39,090 bases of DNA from assembly GCA_945865175.1 (NCBI GenBank), contig CAMBDA010000030.1:1-39090 (forward strand). Direction: 5' to 3'. Below, piece by piece: positions 1 to 9,753 of the stretch. This stretch comes from an uncultured Prevotellaceae bacterium (lineage in GTDB: Bacteria > Bacteroidota > Bacteroidia > Bacteroidales > Bacteroidaceae). Position 1 is the first letter of the stretch. Every line of letters starts with the position of its first letter. The notes beneath the pieces were generated by a model. The model saw only the letters and a list, made by a program, of their open reading frames with translations, did not search any database and was not told where the DNA came from. The position numbers were made by a program, and so were the translations under genes.

Positions 1-141
1 CAAACGCCCGCTTTTCAGACACACACCAGTCCAGACAAGGGTGAAGCCAAACACCTCGCAGGGCAGATGTATGCAACAACAGGACATGACAAGGAAAAAG
101 GAACAAAGAATATCAAACCAATATTTAAAATTAACAACAAC

Positions 142-3100
142 ATGGGTAAAAAAATCTTATCTTTCCTCGCTTGCTTTCTGATGACAGCAAGCATGGCATT
201 CGCCCAGAAGCAGGCCACAGGTACTGTCTTCGACAGCGACACAGGCGAGCCTATGGTTGGTGTGGCCGTAAAGGTGAAGGGCACCAACATCGGCGTGCTC
301 ACCGACATCAACGGTAAGTTCGTCCTCCGCAACATCCCTGACAAAGTTCAGACCCTGGACTTCACCATCGTGGGCATGCAACCCCTCACCGTAAAAATCC
401 AGAACAACATGAAGGTGTATATGAGCAGCGCCATCAGCGACCTGGATGAGGTGATGGTGGTAGCCTATGGTACACAGAAGAAGTCATCCTTCACCGGCTC
501 GGCAGCCGTGGTTGACGCACAAGAAATTGGCAAGGTGCAGGTAACCAACGCCGTAGATGCCTTGAAGGGCAAGGCTGCGGGTGTGCAGATTACCAGCATG
601 TCTGGTCAGCCCGATCAGGAATCCACCATTCGCATTCGTGGTTTCAACTCATTGGTAGCGGGCCAGAATCCTTTGATTGTATTGGACGGTTCTCCCTACG
701 ATGGAACCCTGAACAGCATCTCTCCCGCTGATATTGAGAGCATGACTGTGCTGAAGGATGCAGCTTCTACAGCCCTATATGGTGCGCGTGGCGGTAACGG
801 TGTCATCCTGATTACCACCAAATCCGGCAAGATGCACAAGGACGCCGAGATTACAGTGGACATGAAATGGGGTGCCAACATGAAGGGCACGCGTCGCTAT
901 GACGTGGTGAACGACCCCGCCGGCTACTATGAAATGTATTACCAGGGACTGTATAACTATGCTGCCAATCAGCTTGGCAAGGATGCCACTGGCGCATGGC
1001 AGTGGGCCAACGCAAACCTGGTTGACAACACTGGCGGCTTCGGCTTGGGCTACAATGTATATAATGTACCTGCCGGACAGGCCATGATTGGCAAGAACGG
1101 CAAGCTGAACCCCAATGCAACGCTGGGCAACCTGGTTACAGGCCGCGACGGCAATCAGTATTACCTGACTCCAGATGACTGGAACGACGAAACCTATCAT
1201 ACGGGATTGCGTCAGGACTACAGTGTGAGCGCATCCGGTTCCTCTGACAAGGGCAACTACTATGCCAGCCTGAACTACCTTGGCAACGAGGGTATCACCA
1301 CCAACTCCAACTATGAGCGTATCACCACCCGCCTGAAGGCCGATTACAACCTGAAGTCATGGCTGAAGTTGGGTGCCAATGTGTCTTACACACATGATGA
1401 CAGCAAGTATGTGGACAGAAGCGAGGAAAATGGTGAAGGAACTTCTTCTGCCGGCAACGTGTTCGCCCTGCAGTATCTGGCCCCCATCTACCCCGTGTAT
1501 ATGCGTGACGCTACGGGCAAGATTCTCACCCACAACGAATCAGGCATTCCCGCCTATGACTATGGCGACGCTACATCCGGACTTGGCATCGCGCGTCCGT
1601 ATATGGGACAGAGCAATCCGCTGAGTGACATGCTGGTGGACACCCGCAAGAGCTTGGGCAACAAGTTCAACGGTGTGGGTACACTGCAGCTGATTCTGCC
1701 CTATGGATTCACCGTTACCAGCATCAACAGTGTATATCTCGACGAAACCCGCTACAACGATGTCACCAATCCCTATTTTGGCCAGTACAAGAGCCAGAAT
1801 GGTACGACAACAGTGGAACAGGACCGCACATTCAACCAGAACTACCAGCAGCGTTTGAACTGGCACAAGCAGTATGGAAAGAACGACATTGAGGTGATGG
1901 CCGGTCATGAGTACTATCGCACAAACGATGTGTATGTGTGGGGTAAGCGTCACAACATGTTCTCCCAGGGCAACATCGAACTGGGTGGTGCGGTTGTTGT
2001 GGACAACACGGGTTCTCAAGAGAGCCTCTACAACACCGAGTCGTGGCTTGCACGTGCCATGTACAGTTTCGACGAGCGATACTATGTGCACCTCTCTGGT
2101 ATGCGCCAGGGTTCGTCGGCCTTCCATCCCAATCACTGCTGGGGCTCCTTCTACAGCGCCAGTGCAGGCTGGATGATGAGCAAGGAAAAGTGGTTCAAGG
2201 CCGATTGGGTGAACGAATTGAAACTGAAAGCCTCTTATGGACAGAACGGTAACGACTTTGGCTTGAACAAGTATTATTACACCAACCGCTACTCCATCCA
2301 GAACTCCAACAACAGTGTGTCGCTGGTTCCCTCTACCATCGGTAAGAACGAGAACTTCTCATGGGAAACCAATACCAAGTTCAATGTGGGTGCCGACTTT
2401 GCCTTCTTCAAGAACCGTCTGACCGGTTCTGTTGAATACTACAACAACCACACGAGCGGTCTGGTGAGCAGCATCCCCTATGCTCCCTCCTATGGTTATA
2501 CCAACTTCTATGACAACGTAGGCAACATGCGCAACCATGGCGTGGAAATCGACCTGCACGGAGTTGTGCTCAGAACAAAGGATCTTGAGTGGAGCATCTA
2601 TGCAAACATCACCTCCAACAGCAATGAGATTACAGAGCTGGCAGAAGAGCGCAAGACACAGTACAAGGATGGCCACATGGGTTACTCCAGCGGCAGCTAT
2701 TTCTTCTCTGAAGGCATGTCCAGATACAGCTATTTCACCAAGAAGTATGCAGGTGTCTATGACGAGAACACCTACAAGAGCACCTATGCTCCCGGCACTC
2801 CCGAGGACCAGATGACCTATGATCCCTCAAAGGCAGGCATGGCACTCTACTATAAGGACAAGTATGCAAATGTGCCCGCCACCAATGCCGATGGAACCAT
2901 CAAGACAGACGACAACGGCAATGTGGTCTATACGGATGAGATTGCAAAGAACGCAGACGGTACGTATGTAGTAGCCGGCACCTATACCACTGTGAACGGC
3001 GGTGAGGCCACCGACTATATCATTGGCGACATGCTTCCCGATGTGTATGGCGGTTTCGGCACAAGAGTGTCCTACAAGGGACTCGACTTTGCCGTAGACT

Positions 3101-3516
3101 TCCAGTATCAGCTGGGTGGCAAGGTATATGATTCCGGCTATGCCGGTCTCATGGGCCTGCGTGCAGGCTATGCTTTCCATACAGACCTGCAGAACGCCTG
3201 GAACAGCACCAATACGGGTAGCGTGATTCCCCGTCTGAACGTGGGTGACAGCTATGCTGCATACGGCAGCGACCGCTTCATTACCAATGCAAGCTATCTG
3301 ACATTGGGCAATGTGACATTGGGCTACAGCCTTCCCAAGAACCTCCTGAAGAAGGCATACATCCAGAAACTTCGCCTTTATGTAGTGGGTGACAACCTGT
3401 TCACATGGTCGAAGCGCAAGGGACTTGATCCCCGCCAGAGCATGACAGGTTCAAGCAGTACACTTTACTACAGCTCTATCCGCGCAATCAGCGGTGGCGT
3501 ACAGGTGACGTTCTAA
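142..3516 (+). CDS. SusC/RagA-family TonB-linked outer membrane transporter
   Basis: This is the outer membrane channel of a SusCD pair; it takes up a large nutrient oligomer using energy passed on by TonB. The start at 142 (reading MGKKILSF) is chosen over the in-frame ATG at 67 because it gives a clean signal peptide ending near residue 22 (AFAQ). Then come a carboxypeptidase-regulatory-like domain (about 25-100), a TonB-box-like stretch DEVMVVAYGT (102-111), a plug domain to about residue 230 (ending ITTKSGK), and a long beta-barrel ending in VQVTF with the usual terminal Phe. The length of 1124 residues is typical. It is followed 42 bp later by susD. The substrate cannot be read from the sequence; the neighbouring peptidase hints at peptides. 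No clear TA-N2-TTTG promoter is visible in the 141 bp upstream. Confidence 0.96.
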   Translation: MGKKILSFLACFLMTASMAFAQKQATGTVFDSDTGEPMVGVAVKVKGTNIGVLTDINGKFVLRNIPDKVQTLDFTIVGMQPLTVKIQNNMKVYMSSAISDLDEVMVVAYGTQKKSSFTGSAAVVDAQEIGKVQVTNAVDALKGKAAGVQITSMSGQPDQESTIRIRGFNSLVAGQNPLIVLDGSPYDGTLNSISPADIESMTVLKDAASTALYGARGGNGVILITTKSGKMHKDAEITVDMKWGANMKGTRRYDVVNDPAGYYEMYYQGLYNYAANQLGKDATGAWQWANANLVDNTGGFGLGYNVYNVPAGQAMIGKNGKLNPNATLGNLVTGRDGNQYYLTPDDWNDETYHTGLRQDYSVSASGSSDKGNYYASLNYLGNEGITTNSNYERITTRLKADYNLKSWLKLGANVSYTHDDSKYVDRSEENGEGTSSAGNVFALQYLAPIYPVYMRDATGKILTHNESGIPAYDYGDATSGLGIARPYMGQSNPLSDMLVDTRKSLGNKFNGVGTLQLILPYGFTVTSINSVYLDETRYNDVTNPYFGQYKSQNGTTTVEQDRTFNQNYQQRLNWHKQYGKNDIEVMAGHEYYRTNDVYVWGKRHNMFSQGNIELGGAVVVDNTGSQESLYNTESWLARAMYSFDERYYVHLSGMRQGSSAFHPNHCWGSFYSASAGWMMSKEKWFKADWVNELKLKASYGQNGNDFGLNKYYYTNRYSIQNSNNSVSLVPSTIGKNENFSWETNTKFNVGADFAFFKNRLTGSVEYYNNHTSGLVSSIPYAPSYGYTNFYDNVGNMRNHGVEIDLHGVVLRTKDLEWSIYANITSNSNEITELAEERKTQYKDGHMGYSSGSYFFSEGMSRYSYFTKKYAGVYDENTYKSTYAPGTPEDQMTYDPSKAGMALYYKDKYANVPATNADGTIKTDDNGNVVYTDEIAKNADGTYVVAGTYTTVNGGEATDYIIGDMLPDVYGGFGTRVSYKGLDFAVDFQYQLGGKVYDSGYAGLMGLRAGYAFHTDLQNAWNSTNTGSVIPRLNVGDSYAAYGSDRFITNASYLTLGNVTLGYSLPKNLLKKAYIQKLRLYVVGDNLFTWSKRKGLDPRQSMTGSSSTLYYSSIRAISGGVQVTF

Positions 3517-3558
3517 TAGAAGTGAATATGCTAACTCATTAATAAAGAAGATACAGAA

Positions 3559-5190
3559 ATGAAAAAAATCAATAAATTGTTTCTATTTGCTGGAATTGCC
3601 ATCGGAACCTCAAGCTTGACCAGTTGTCTGGAAGAGACGTTCCCAATGTCCAGCACGGCAACTGAGGAGCAGGTACAGGAATCACCCGCAGCCACTGAGG
3701 CACTAGTGATGGGAATGCCTGCCAAGTCGCTGAGCTTGTGGACCGAGGACTGGCACAGTTTCTTCGGCTATCCTGCCCACATGATTGTGCGTGACATGAT
3801 GACGGGCGACTATTGTCAGAACGGCGGTGGCCTTGGTTATGGATGGCATTTCTATTTTTGGTCGCGCAACAAGCAGATGGACGAAAACAAGCTGAAGACC
3901 CAGTTTACATGGAACTACCATTATGGCCTCCTGCTTTCCATCAACAACGTGGTGGCTGCAGTTGACCCCGCAAATGCCACAGACTCACAGCTCGGTTATC
4001 GTGCCACAGCCCTGGCATACCGTGCCCTTGTGTATCTGGATTTGGCACGTATGTACGAGTTCCTGCCCAACGACAAGTTTACCACCAATGCCGAGGGCGT
4101 GAATGTGACGGGACTCACTGTGCCTTGGGTTACAGACAAGACCACTCCCGAGGAGGCCTCCAACAATCCCCGTCTGCCCCGTGCGGAAATGGCCGAGAAG
4201 ATTCTGGCCGACCTGGATGAGGCCGAGGCCAACATCGACAAGCTCCCTTCCACACAGGGCGGGACCCTGCCCGACAAGGCATGTGTGTATGGTCTGAAGG
4301 CACGTCTGTACATGTGGATTGAAGATTATGCCAATGCAGAGAAGTATGCTCGTCTGGCTATCGAGGCTTCTCCCGTGGCTCCTTACACCGAGGCGCGTGC
4401 ACTGAGCACCACCAATGGCTACAATACAGCCAGTGACTTCATGTGGTGCGGACAGCAGACTCCTGAAAGCAGAAGCGTGACAAGTGGTATCATCAACTTC
4501 ACCTCATGGGTGAGCAACCAGACCACCTTCGGCTACGCTGGTCCTGGTGCCGACTTGTATATCTGCATCGACAAGAAGATGTATGAGCGCATCTCGGACA
4601 GCGACTGGCGCAAGAAACAGTGGATTGCTCCCGAAAACAGCCCGCTGAGCGGTCAGGAAACGGTTTGCAGCATCGACGGTGATGACCTGCGCAACTATCT
4701 GCCCACCTATGCCTCTGTGAAGTTCCGTCCCGGAGAGGGCAACGGTGATGACTACAAGACAGGTGCCGTGACAGCTGTGCCTTACATGCGTGTAGAGGAA
4801 ATGTATTTCATCGAGGCTGAAGCTGCCGCCCATCAGGATGCAGCACGTGGCGCACAGCTCGTGACCAGCTTCATGACCCAGTACCGCGATCCGTACTATA
4901 CCTGCAAGGCCACTTCGGTGGATGACGTGGTGGAGGAAATTGTCTTCCAGAAGCGCGTGGAACTGTGGGGCGAAGGCCAGACGTTCTTCGACATCAAGCG
5001 TCTAAACATGTCTGTAACCCGCGGCTATGCAGGTACGAACTGGCAGGATGTTCAGACACGCCTGAACACCAATGGTCGCCCCGCATGGACAAACCTTGTA
5101 TTGGTTGTCACCGAATCCAACAACAATGAGGCCTTGGTTGGAAAGAACAATCCCGACCCGACCGATTGCTATACACCCTGGACAGAATAA
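3559..5190 (+). CDS. SusD/RagB-family nutrient-binding outer membrane lipoprotein
   Basis: This is the surface lid that binds the nutrient over the SusC channel. The N-terminus is a lipoprotein signal peptide with lipobox LTSC (Cys23), followed by LEE, an acidic stretch of the kind linked to surface export in Bacteroidetes. The body has the SusD pattern: an N-terminal helical TPR-like region with ALAYRALVYLDLARMYE and a C-terminal part with RVELWGEGQTFFDIKRLN, a signature of the family near the end of RagB/SusD proteins. The length of 543 residues is normal. It lies 42 bp after susC and 27 bp before the next lipoprotein gene, so the three are very likely co-transcribed. The ligand is unknown. 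Confidence 0.95.
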   Translation: MKKINKLFLFAGIAIGTSSLTSCLEETFPMSSTATEEQVQESPAATEALVMGMPAKSLSLWTEDWHSFFGYPAHMIVRDMMTGDYCQNGGGLGYGWHFYFWSRNKQMDENKLKTQFTWNYHYGLLLSINNVVAAVDPANATDSQLGYRATALAYRALVYLDLARMYEFLPNDKFTTNAEGVNVTGLTVPWVTDKTTPEEASNNPRLPRAEMAEKILADLDEAEANIDKLPSTQGGTLPDKACVYGLKARLYMWIEDYANAEKYARLAIEASPVAPYTEARALSTTNGYNTASDFMWCGQQTPESRSVTSGIINFTSWVSNQTTFGYAGPGADLYICIDKKMYERISDSDWRKKQWIAPENSPLSGQETVCSIDGDDLRNYLPTYASVKFRPGEGNGDDYKTGAVTAVPYMRVEEMYFIEAEAAAHQDAARGAQLVTSFMTQYRDPYYTCKATSVDDVVEEIVFQKRVELWGEGQTFFDIKRLNMSVTRGYAGTNWQDVQTRLNTNGRPAWTNLVLVVTESNNNEALVGKNNPDPTDCYTPWTE

Positions 5191-5217
5191 TATCAATCTT
5201 TTAAATCGTAAGCAAAG

Positions 5218-7059
5218 ATGAAGAAAAATGTAAGATATGTCTTGTTCGCATTCCTGACAGTCTTCGGATTGGTTTCGTGCGACGAGAGCGACTATGAATA
5301 TACTGCTCCAGAAGTGGAGACTGGGGCCCAGGTGTATTTCCCTGTGTCCAATCCGTCTTCTATGGACTTGAAAAGTCTGGCTGGCAGTTTTGTAGTGCCC
5401 ATCACACGTGTGGACACTACCCAGGCCATGACCGTGAATTTGATGGCTGAAGCCACATCGCAGAACTATACAGTGCCACAGAGCGTGTCGTTTGCCGCCG
5501 GACAGGCCGAGGCTAAGCTGAGCATCCAGTACAAGGATTTGCAGTATGATGTCACCGACACCATCAGGATTAAGGTGGACGAGAGCGCTTCCAGCTCATA
5601 CGGCATCAGCGAATATGTGTTTACCGTATCCTGTCCTGCTCCCTGGACTCCCTGGTGCAGCACAGTGTCTGAATGGGAAGCCTGTGGCATGAGCAGTGAG
5701 GCCTGGCCTTTGTCGAAGACGGCTAGCACATGTACCTACACTTATTGTATTTATTGGGATGGCGACGACCAGGGTCTGCCCATCTACTATCGTCAGTCTA
5801 CCATCGATGCCACACAGGGCCAGTTCCGCATTACCAACTGGGGTGCCGGAGGCGACCTGATTGTGGAATACAACTCGGCAACCGGTGCTTGTCAGGTGTT
5901 GCCGCAGTATGTGGTGGACCACTCCACATACGGTCCTGTGTATATCTCCGACATTCCCCACCATTCCGCCCAATACACCTATGAACAGTTCCCCTGCTTC
6001 TATAATAAGGAGAGCGGTAAGTTTGAGTTGAGTGTGGTTTGGTATGTAGATGCCGGTATGTTTGGAAACGATGTGGAGACCATTCAGGTGGATGGCTTCT
6101 ATGTGCCCGACTACAGCATCTCTGCCCTCTTTGAAGGTACGCTTACAGATGCCTCCCAGACCACGTTTGCCCTGCTGAACCTGCAGGAGATTGGTCCTGA
6201 TGTGGAAGCCGTAAAGGCGCTGGTCGTAGCCAAGGATGACGACGCTGCTGCTGTTGCCGATGCCATTGCTGCGGGCGATGTGGAGTGTGACGACCTTGTG
6301 CTGGGCAACAACAAACTCAGCTTGAATGACCTGACGGGCGAACTGAAACTGGTGGTAGTTTCACTGGCCGAAGGTGAGGTGAAGAACATCAATGTCTTCA
6401 ACTTTGAATATTATGGTGGCGGTAGTGCCAATCCTTGGGTTTCATTGGGTATGGGCCTCTACACCGATGCTTTCGTAGCCCCCATGTTTGGTATAGAAGT
6501 TCCCACCTACGAGGTGGAAATCATGGAGAATACCGAGAACCCCGGACTCTACCGCGTGATGAATCCCTACAGCAACAGTGTATATCCCTATGCAGAGGAT
6601 GACTGTGCAGCAGATGGACTCTATCTGGAAATCGATGCCAAGGATCCCAACGGCGTTTACATCCAGCTGCAAGATCTAGGCTTCGACTGGGGCTATGGTC
6701 CAATGGCCGTATGCAGCTGGGGTGCCTACCTCATGGCAAATGGCTATGGCTTCGATGAAGTGAAGGCTGAAGGTCTGCTGGGTACGCTGAAGGATGGCGT
6801 CATCACGCTGGCCACCATGAGCAGGGATACCGATAAGGGAACCTCTTACTATCAGGGTCTGCTCTTTATGGGAGAAGACGGCTACTATGCTGGCGGAAAC
6901 GACCTCTTCCGTGTAGTGCTTCCTGCTGATAATGGAATAGTTGTCAAGGCTCCTGCCCTGATGAAAACAAAGCCTGCACGTCGCATGGTTGGCCAAAAGG
7001 CAAGGAAACTTGAAAAGGCCGCTGCATGCAGAACCTTAAAGACAGAACTGTCCATGTAG
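5218..7059 (+). CDS. Surface lipoprotein of the SusCD operon, unknown ligand
   Basis: I do not recognise a named family, but the position (third gene after susC and susD) is that of SusE/SusF-like surface glycan- or ligand-binding lipoproteins. The signal peptide ends in lipobox LVSC (Cys21) followed by DESDYEY, an acidic signal typical of surface-exposed Bacteroidetes lipoproteins. Residues of about 35-140 look like a Calx-beta or immunoglobulin-like beta domain; the rest is rich in aromatic residues and Gly/Asp, consistent with beta-sandwich binding modules. The last 30 or so residues (from about KAPALMK onward) are unusually basic (many Lys and Arg) and do not resemble the rest of the protein. 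A role in capturing the same substrate as SusD is inferred from context. Confidence 0.85.
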   Translation: MKKNVRYVLFAFLTVFGLVSCDESDYEYTAPEVETGAQVYFPVSNPSSMDLKSLAGSFVVPITRVDTTQAMTVNLMAEATSQNYTVPQSVSFAAGQAEAKLSIQYKDLQYDVTDTIRIKVDESASSSYGISEYVFTVSCPAPWTPWCSTVSEWEACGMSSEAWPLSKTASTCTYTYCIYWDGDDQGLPIYYRQSTIDATQGQFRITNWGAGGDLIVEYNSATGACQVLPQYVVDHSTYGPVYISDIPHHSAQYTYEQFPCFYNKESGKFELSVVWYVDAGMFGNDVETIQVDGFYVPDYSISALFEGTLTDASQTTFALLNLQEIGPDVEAVKALVVAKDDDAAAVADAIAAGDVECDDLVLGNNKLSLNDLTGELKLVVVSLAEGEVKNINVFNFEYYGGGSANPWVSLGMGLYTDAFVAPMFGIEVPTYEVEIMENTENPGLYRVMNPYSNSVYPYAEDDCAADGLYLEIDAKDPNGVYIQLQDLGFDWGYGPMAVCSWGAYLMANGYGFDEVKAEGLLGTLKDGVITLATMSRDTDKGTSYYQGLLFMGEDGYYAGGNDLFRVVLPADNGIVVKAPALMKTKPARRMVGQKARKLEKAAACRTLKTELSM

Positions 7060-7089
7060 GATTTGCATTGCATTAAGTTTTACTGACAG

Positions 7090-7126
7090 ACATTCAGGAG
7101 CGGCATTCATGTGCCCTCCTGAATGT
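7090..7126 (+). terminator. Stem-loop after the SusCD operon
   Basis: Arms 7090-7100 and 7116-7126 pair perfectly over 11 bp, and an inner 4-bp helix (7102-7105 with 7112-7115) extends the stem past one bulged C. No strong T-run follows directly (TGCCGTTT), so it may be a weak terminator or an mRNA-stabilising or processing element that separates expression of the transporter genes from the peptidase gene. Confidence 0.6.
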
Positions 7127-7145
7127 TGCCGTTTAAAAAAGCAAG

Positions 7146-9560
7146 ATGATTATGAACAAAACATTTCGATTCTTTAGCGTGTGCGCGCTGCTCTCCATGA
7201 TGAGTGCGTCCAGTGTGCTGGCCGTTCCCGCCAAGCCTGTAAAGAAGTCCTTTGTGCGCAAGGACGGGCAAAGCGTGGAACTGACACTGGTGGGCGACGA
7301 ATACCTCCACTTCTACCAGGATGCCGACGGAAATGCCCTACGGATGGTGGCTGACAACCAGTTTGAAGAGATGGCGGCGGATGAACTGGAGCAGATGAAG
7401 GCTCACGCTCTGGCCATGCGCCAGCGGAGAGAACAGGCAATGGGACTACGGCGTGCTCCCCGGCAGGACAGCCAGACGCGGCCTGCCGACATATATGCAG
7501 GGAAGAAGAAAGGACTGGTGCTGCTGGTCAGTTTTTCCAACCTGGACATGACGATTGAGCATCCGCGTGAGGAGTTTACCGCCCTGTTCAATCAGCAGGG
7601 CTATTCCAGAGACGGCATGGCCGGTTCGGTGAAGGACTATTTTCTGGCCCAGAGCTATGGCCAGCTGGATATAGATTTTGATGTAGTGGGTCCCTACAAG
7701 CTGAACAAGCCGTTCTCCTATTATGGCGGGAACAGCGGGAACAGCAAGGATATCCATGTTCAGGAAATGGCCAAGGAGGCCATGCTAATGGCGGATGCGG
7801 ATGTTAACTATTCCCACTACGACTGGAATGGCGACGGAGAGGTGGACCAGGTGTTCATCGTATATGCAGGCTATGCCGAGAGCCAGGGTGCCGACGCGAA
7901 CACCATCTGGCCCCATGCCTCCAATGTGTCGGACCTCACGCTCGAAGGGAAGCGGCTTGGCCGCTATGCATGTTCCAGCGAACTGAAGGGTACCGAAGGG
8001 ACCGTTATCGGGGGTATAGGCACGCCCTGCCATGAATTCAGCCACTGTCTGGGGCTGATGGATGTGTATGACGTGAACTATACCAACAACTATTCAACCA
8101 ATTGGGATATAATGGCCGGGGGATGCTACAACGGAGACGAACGTGTGCCCTGTGGCTTCACGGCCTATGAGCGATGGATGAGCGGCTGGCTGGAGCCTGT
8201 GGAACTGACCAGTCCACAGACGGTGGAAGGCATGAAGGCGCTGACCGATGCCCCCGAGGCGTATGTGCTCTACAACGACGGCAACCGCAACGAGTATTTC
8301 ATGCTGGAAAACCGTCAGCAGACAGGACATGACGCCCATCTTCCGGGGCATGGCCTGCTCATCACACATGTAGACTATGACGAGGATGCCTGGAATGCCA
8401 ATGCCCTTAATGTAAATTCCTCCCACATGCGCATGGTTGTGGTGCCTGCGGATGGCGACATCAGCAGCATTCAGCAGCGCGGTGATGCGTTTCCCGGCCC
8501 CAACGGCATAACGGCCTGGACCGACTACACAAGTCCTTCGGCCAAGCTCTACAACAAGAATACCGACGGGACCTATCTGCTCCACAAGCCCATAGAAGCC
8601 ATTGCGGAGAGCGAGGACGGGCTCATCTCCTTCATGGCACTCTATCCCCTTCTGGAAATGGGCAAGATAGAGAGCAGTCGCGAGGCAGCCTCGCTCACCT
8701 ATAGCTGGGATGCCGTAGAGGGGGCGGAATACTATAACATATTATTGAATGAGTTCCAGGCCCGCCGCGAGGCCGCACAGTCGTGCATCCTGCTGGAGGA
8801 TTTCAGCAAGTGCTACCGCAGCAGCGTGGGCTTCACGGACATTTCGGGCAAGCTCAACCAGTATCTGAACAACAAGGGCTTCACAGGAACCGCACTCTAC
8901 CAGTCGCCCGGTTTGCTCCGCATGGGCACCACCACATCCAATGGCGCAATTGCTACGCCTGCAATGGACGAGCCTTCCACGGGCCAGCTGACGGCCCGTT
9001 GTGTGGTGGAGCCCGTAACCGTGGGGCAGGAGGTGACAGTGGAGGTGTATCTGATGAAAAACAAGCAGTACTATCTGGAGGCAGACACCTTTACCATCAC
9101 GGGGCGAGAGACCCTCACCTCACGTTTTGAAGACATGCTCACCGACCAAACGTTTTTTGTGATGATAAGATGCAACGGGCGTGTGAACATGAGCCATCTT
9201 TCGCTCTACGACGGTGTATTCTCCGCTGAGGAACTGGATGCTGCGGGCAATGTGGTGCAGGGCGAACTGGTGAAGAAGAATCCTTGCACGGAAACCACTG
9301 TCCCGACCTGCCGGTATGAGGTGCCCAGCTACAACAGTGGCTGCAGATACAGGCTAAGGGTATGCCCCATGACACAGACACGTACAGGACTGTGGAGCAG
9401 CTGGGCGGAGTCGCTGCCCGACCCAACTCCTGTGCTCCCCATCCTCCCAGACCTACATTCTTCCTTCTCAGGCCAGTGGTACGACTTGCAGGGCCGCCCC
9501 GTTGATGTGCCCCACCGTCGTGGCATCTATGTCGTGAACGGCAAGAAGGTGATGAAGTAG
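7146..9560 (+). CDS. Secreted M6-family metalloprotease
   Basis: This is a zinc endopeptidase that would act outside the cytoplasm. It has a signal peptide (to about VLAVP), a likely propeptide to about residue 115, then an M6-type catalytic domain with the zinc motif HEFSHCLGLMD (H296, E297, H300, D306), which fits HExxHxxGxxD. After the catalytic domain (to about residue 500) are beta-rich, fibronectin-like segments. The C-terminus (WYDLQGRPVD then GIYVVNGKKVMK) is a short tail very common on secreted Prevotella proteins and resembles a type IX secretion sorting domain of type A. The start at 7146 (MIMNK) could equally be 7152 (MNKTF). It lies 86 bp after the SusCD lipoprotein genes, behind a stem-loop, which suggests a shared role in protein breakdown and peptide uptake. 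Confidence 0.9.
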   Translation: MIMNKTFRFFSVCALLSMMSASSVLAVPAKPVKKSFVRKDGQSVELTLVGDEYLHFYQDADGNALRMVADNQFEEMAADELEQMKAHALAMRQRREQAMGLRRAPRQDSQTRPADIYAGKKKGLVLLVSFSNLDMTIEHPREEFTALFNQQGYSRDGMAGSVKDYFLAQSYGQLDIDFDVVGPYKLNKPFSYYGGNSGNSKDIHVQEMAKEAMLMADADVNYSHYDWNGDGEVDQVFIVYAGYAESQGADANTIWPHASNVSDLTLEGKRLGRYACSSELKGTEGTVIGGIGTPCHEFSHCLGLMDVYDVNYTNNYSTNWDIMAGGCYNGDERVPCGFTAYERWMSGWLEPVELTSPQTVEGMKALTDAPEAYVLYNDGNRNEYFMLENRQQTGHDAHLPGHGLLITHVDYDEDAWNANALNVNSSHMRMVVVPADGDISSIQQRGDAFPGPNGITAWTDYTSPSAKLYNKNTDGTYLLHKPIEAIAESEDGLISFMALYPLLEMGKIESSREAASLTYSWDAVEGAEYYNILLNEFQARREAAQSCILLEDFSKCYRSSVGFTDISGKLNQYLNNKGFTGTALYQSPGLLRMGTTTSNGAIATPAMDEPSTGQLTARCVVEPVTVGQEVTVEVYLMKNKQYYLEADTFTITGRETLTSRFEDMLTDQTFFVMIRCNGRVNMSHLSLYDGVFSAEELDAAGNVVQGELVKKNPCTETTVPTCRYEVPSYNSGCRYRLRVCPMTQTRTGLWSSWAESLPDPTPVLPILPDLHSSFSGQWYDLQGRPVDVPHRRGIYVVNGKKVMK

Positions 9561-9596
9561 CATCATCGGCAGAATACACAGGATCTGATACCCACA

Positions 9597-9646
9597 AGCG
9601 TCCTCTATACGCTGGGCAAACACCCACGCAGCGTATGGAGGACGCT
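9597..9646 (+). terminator. Strong hairpin after the M6 protease gene
   Basis: Arms 9597-9614 and 9629-9646 pair over 18 bp with one G-U wobble and a 14-nt loop, followed by TATTT. The position 36 bp after the protease stop fits a transcription terminator. The rest of 9561-9753 shows no gene; a T7 run lies further on near 9690. Because a DNA invertase gene is the next neighbour, this inverted repeat could instead be a recombination site, but the 14-nt loop makes a terminator more likely. Confidence 0.65.
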
Positions 9647-9753
9647 ATTTCCATCATCGGAGCATCACAGAGGACTGCGTATGCTGATAAGTTTTTTTGC
9701 AATAATCTTTGGTTATCTCAATCAGTTCTTATACATCTGTACCCAAAGAATGC

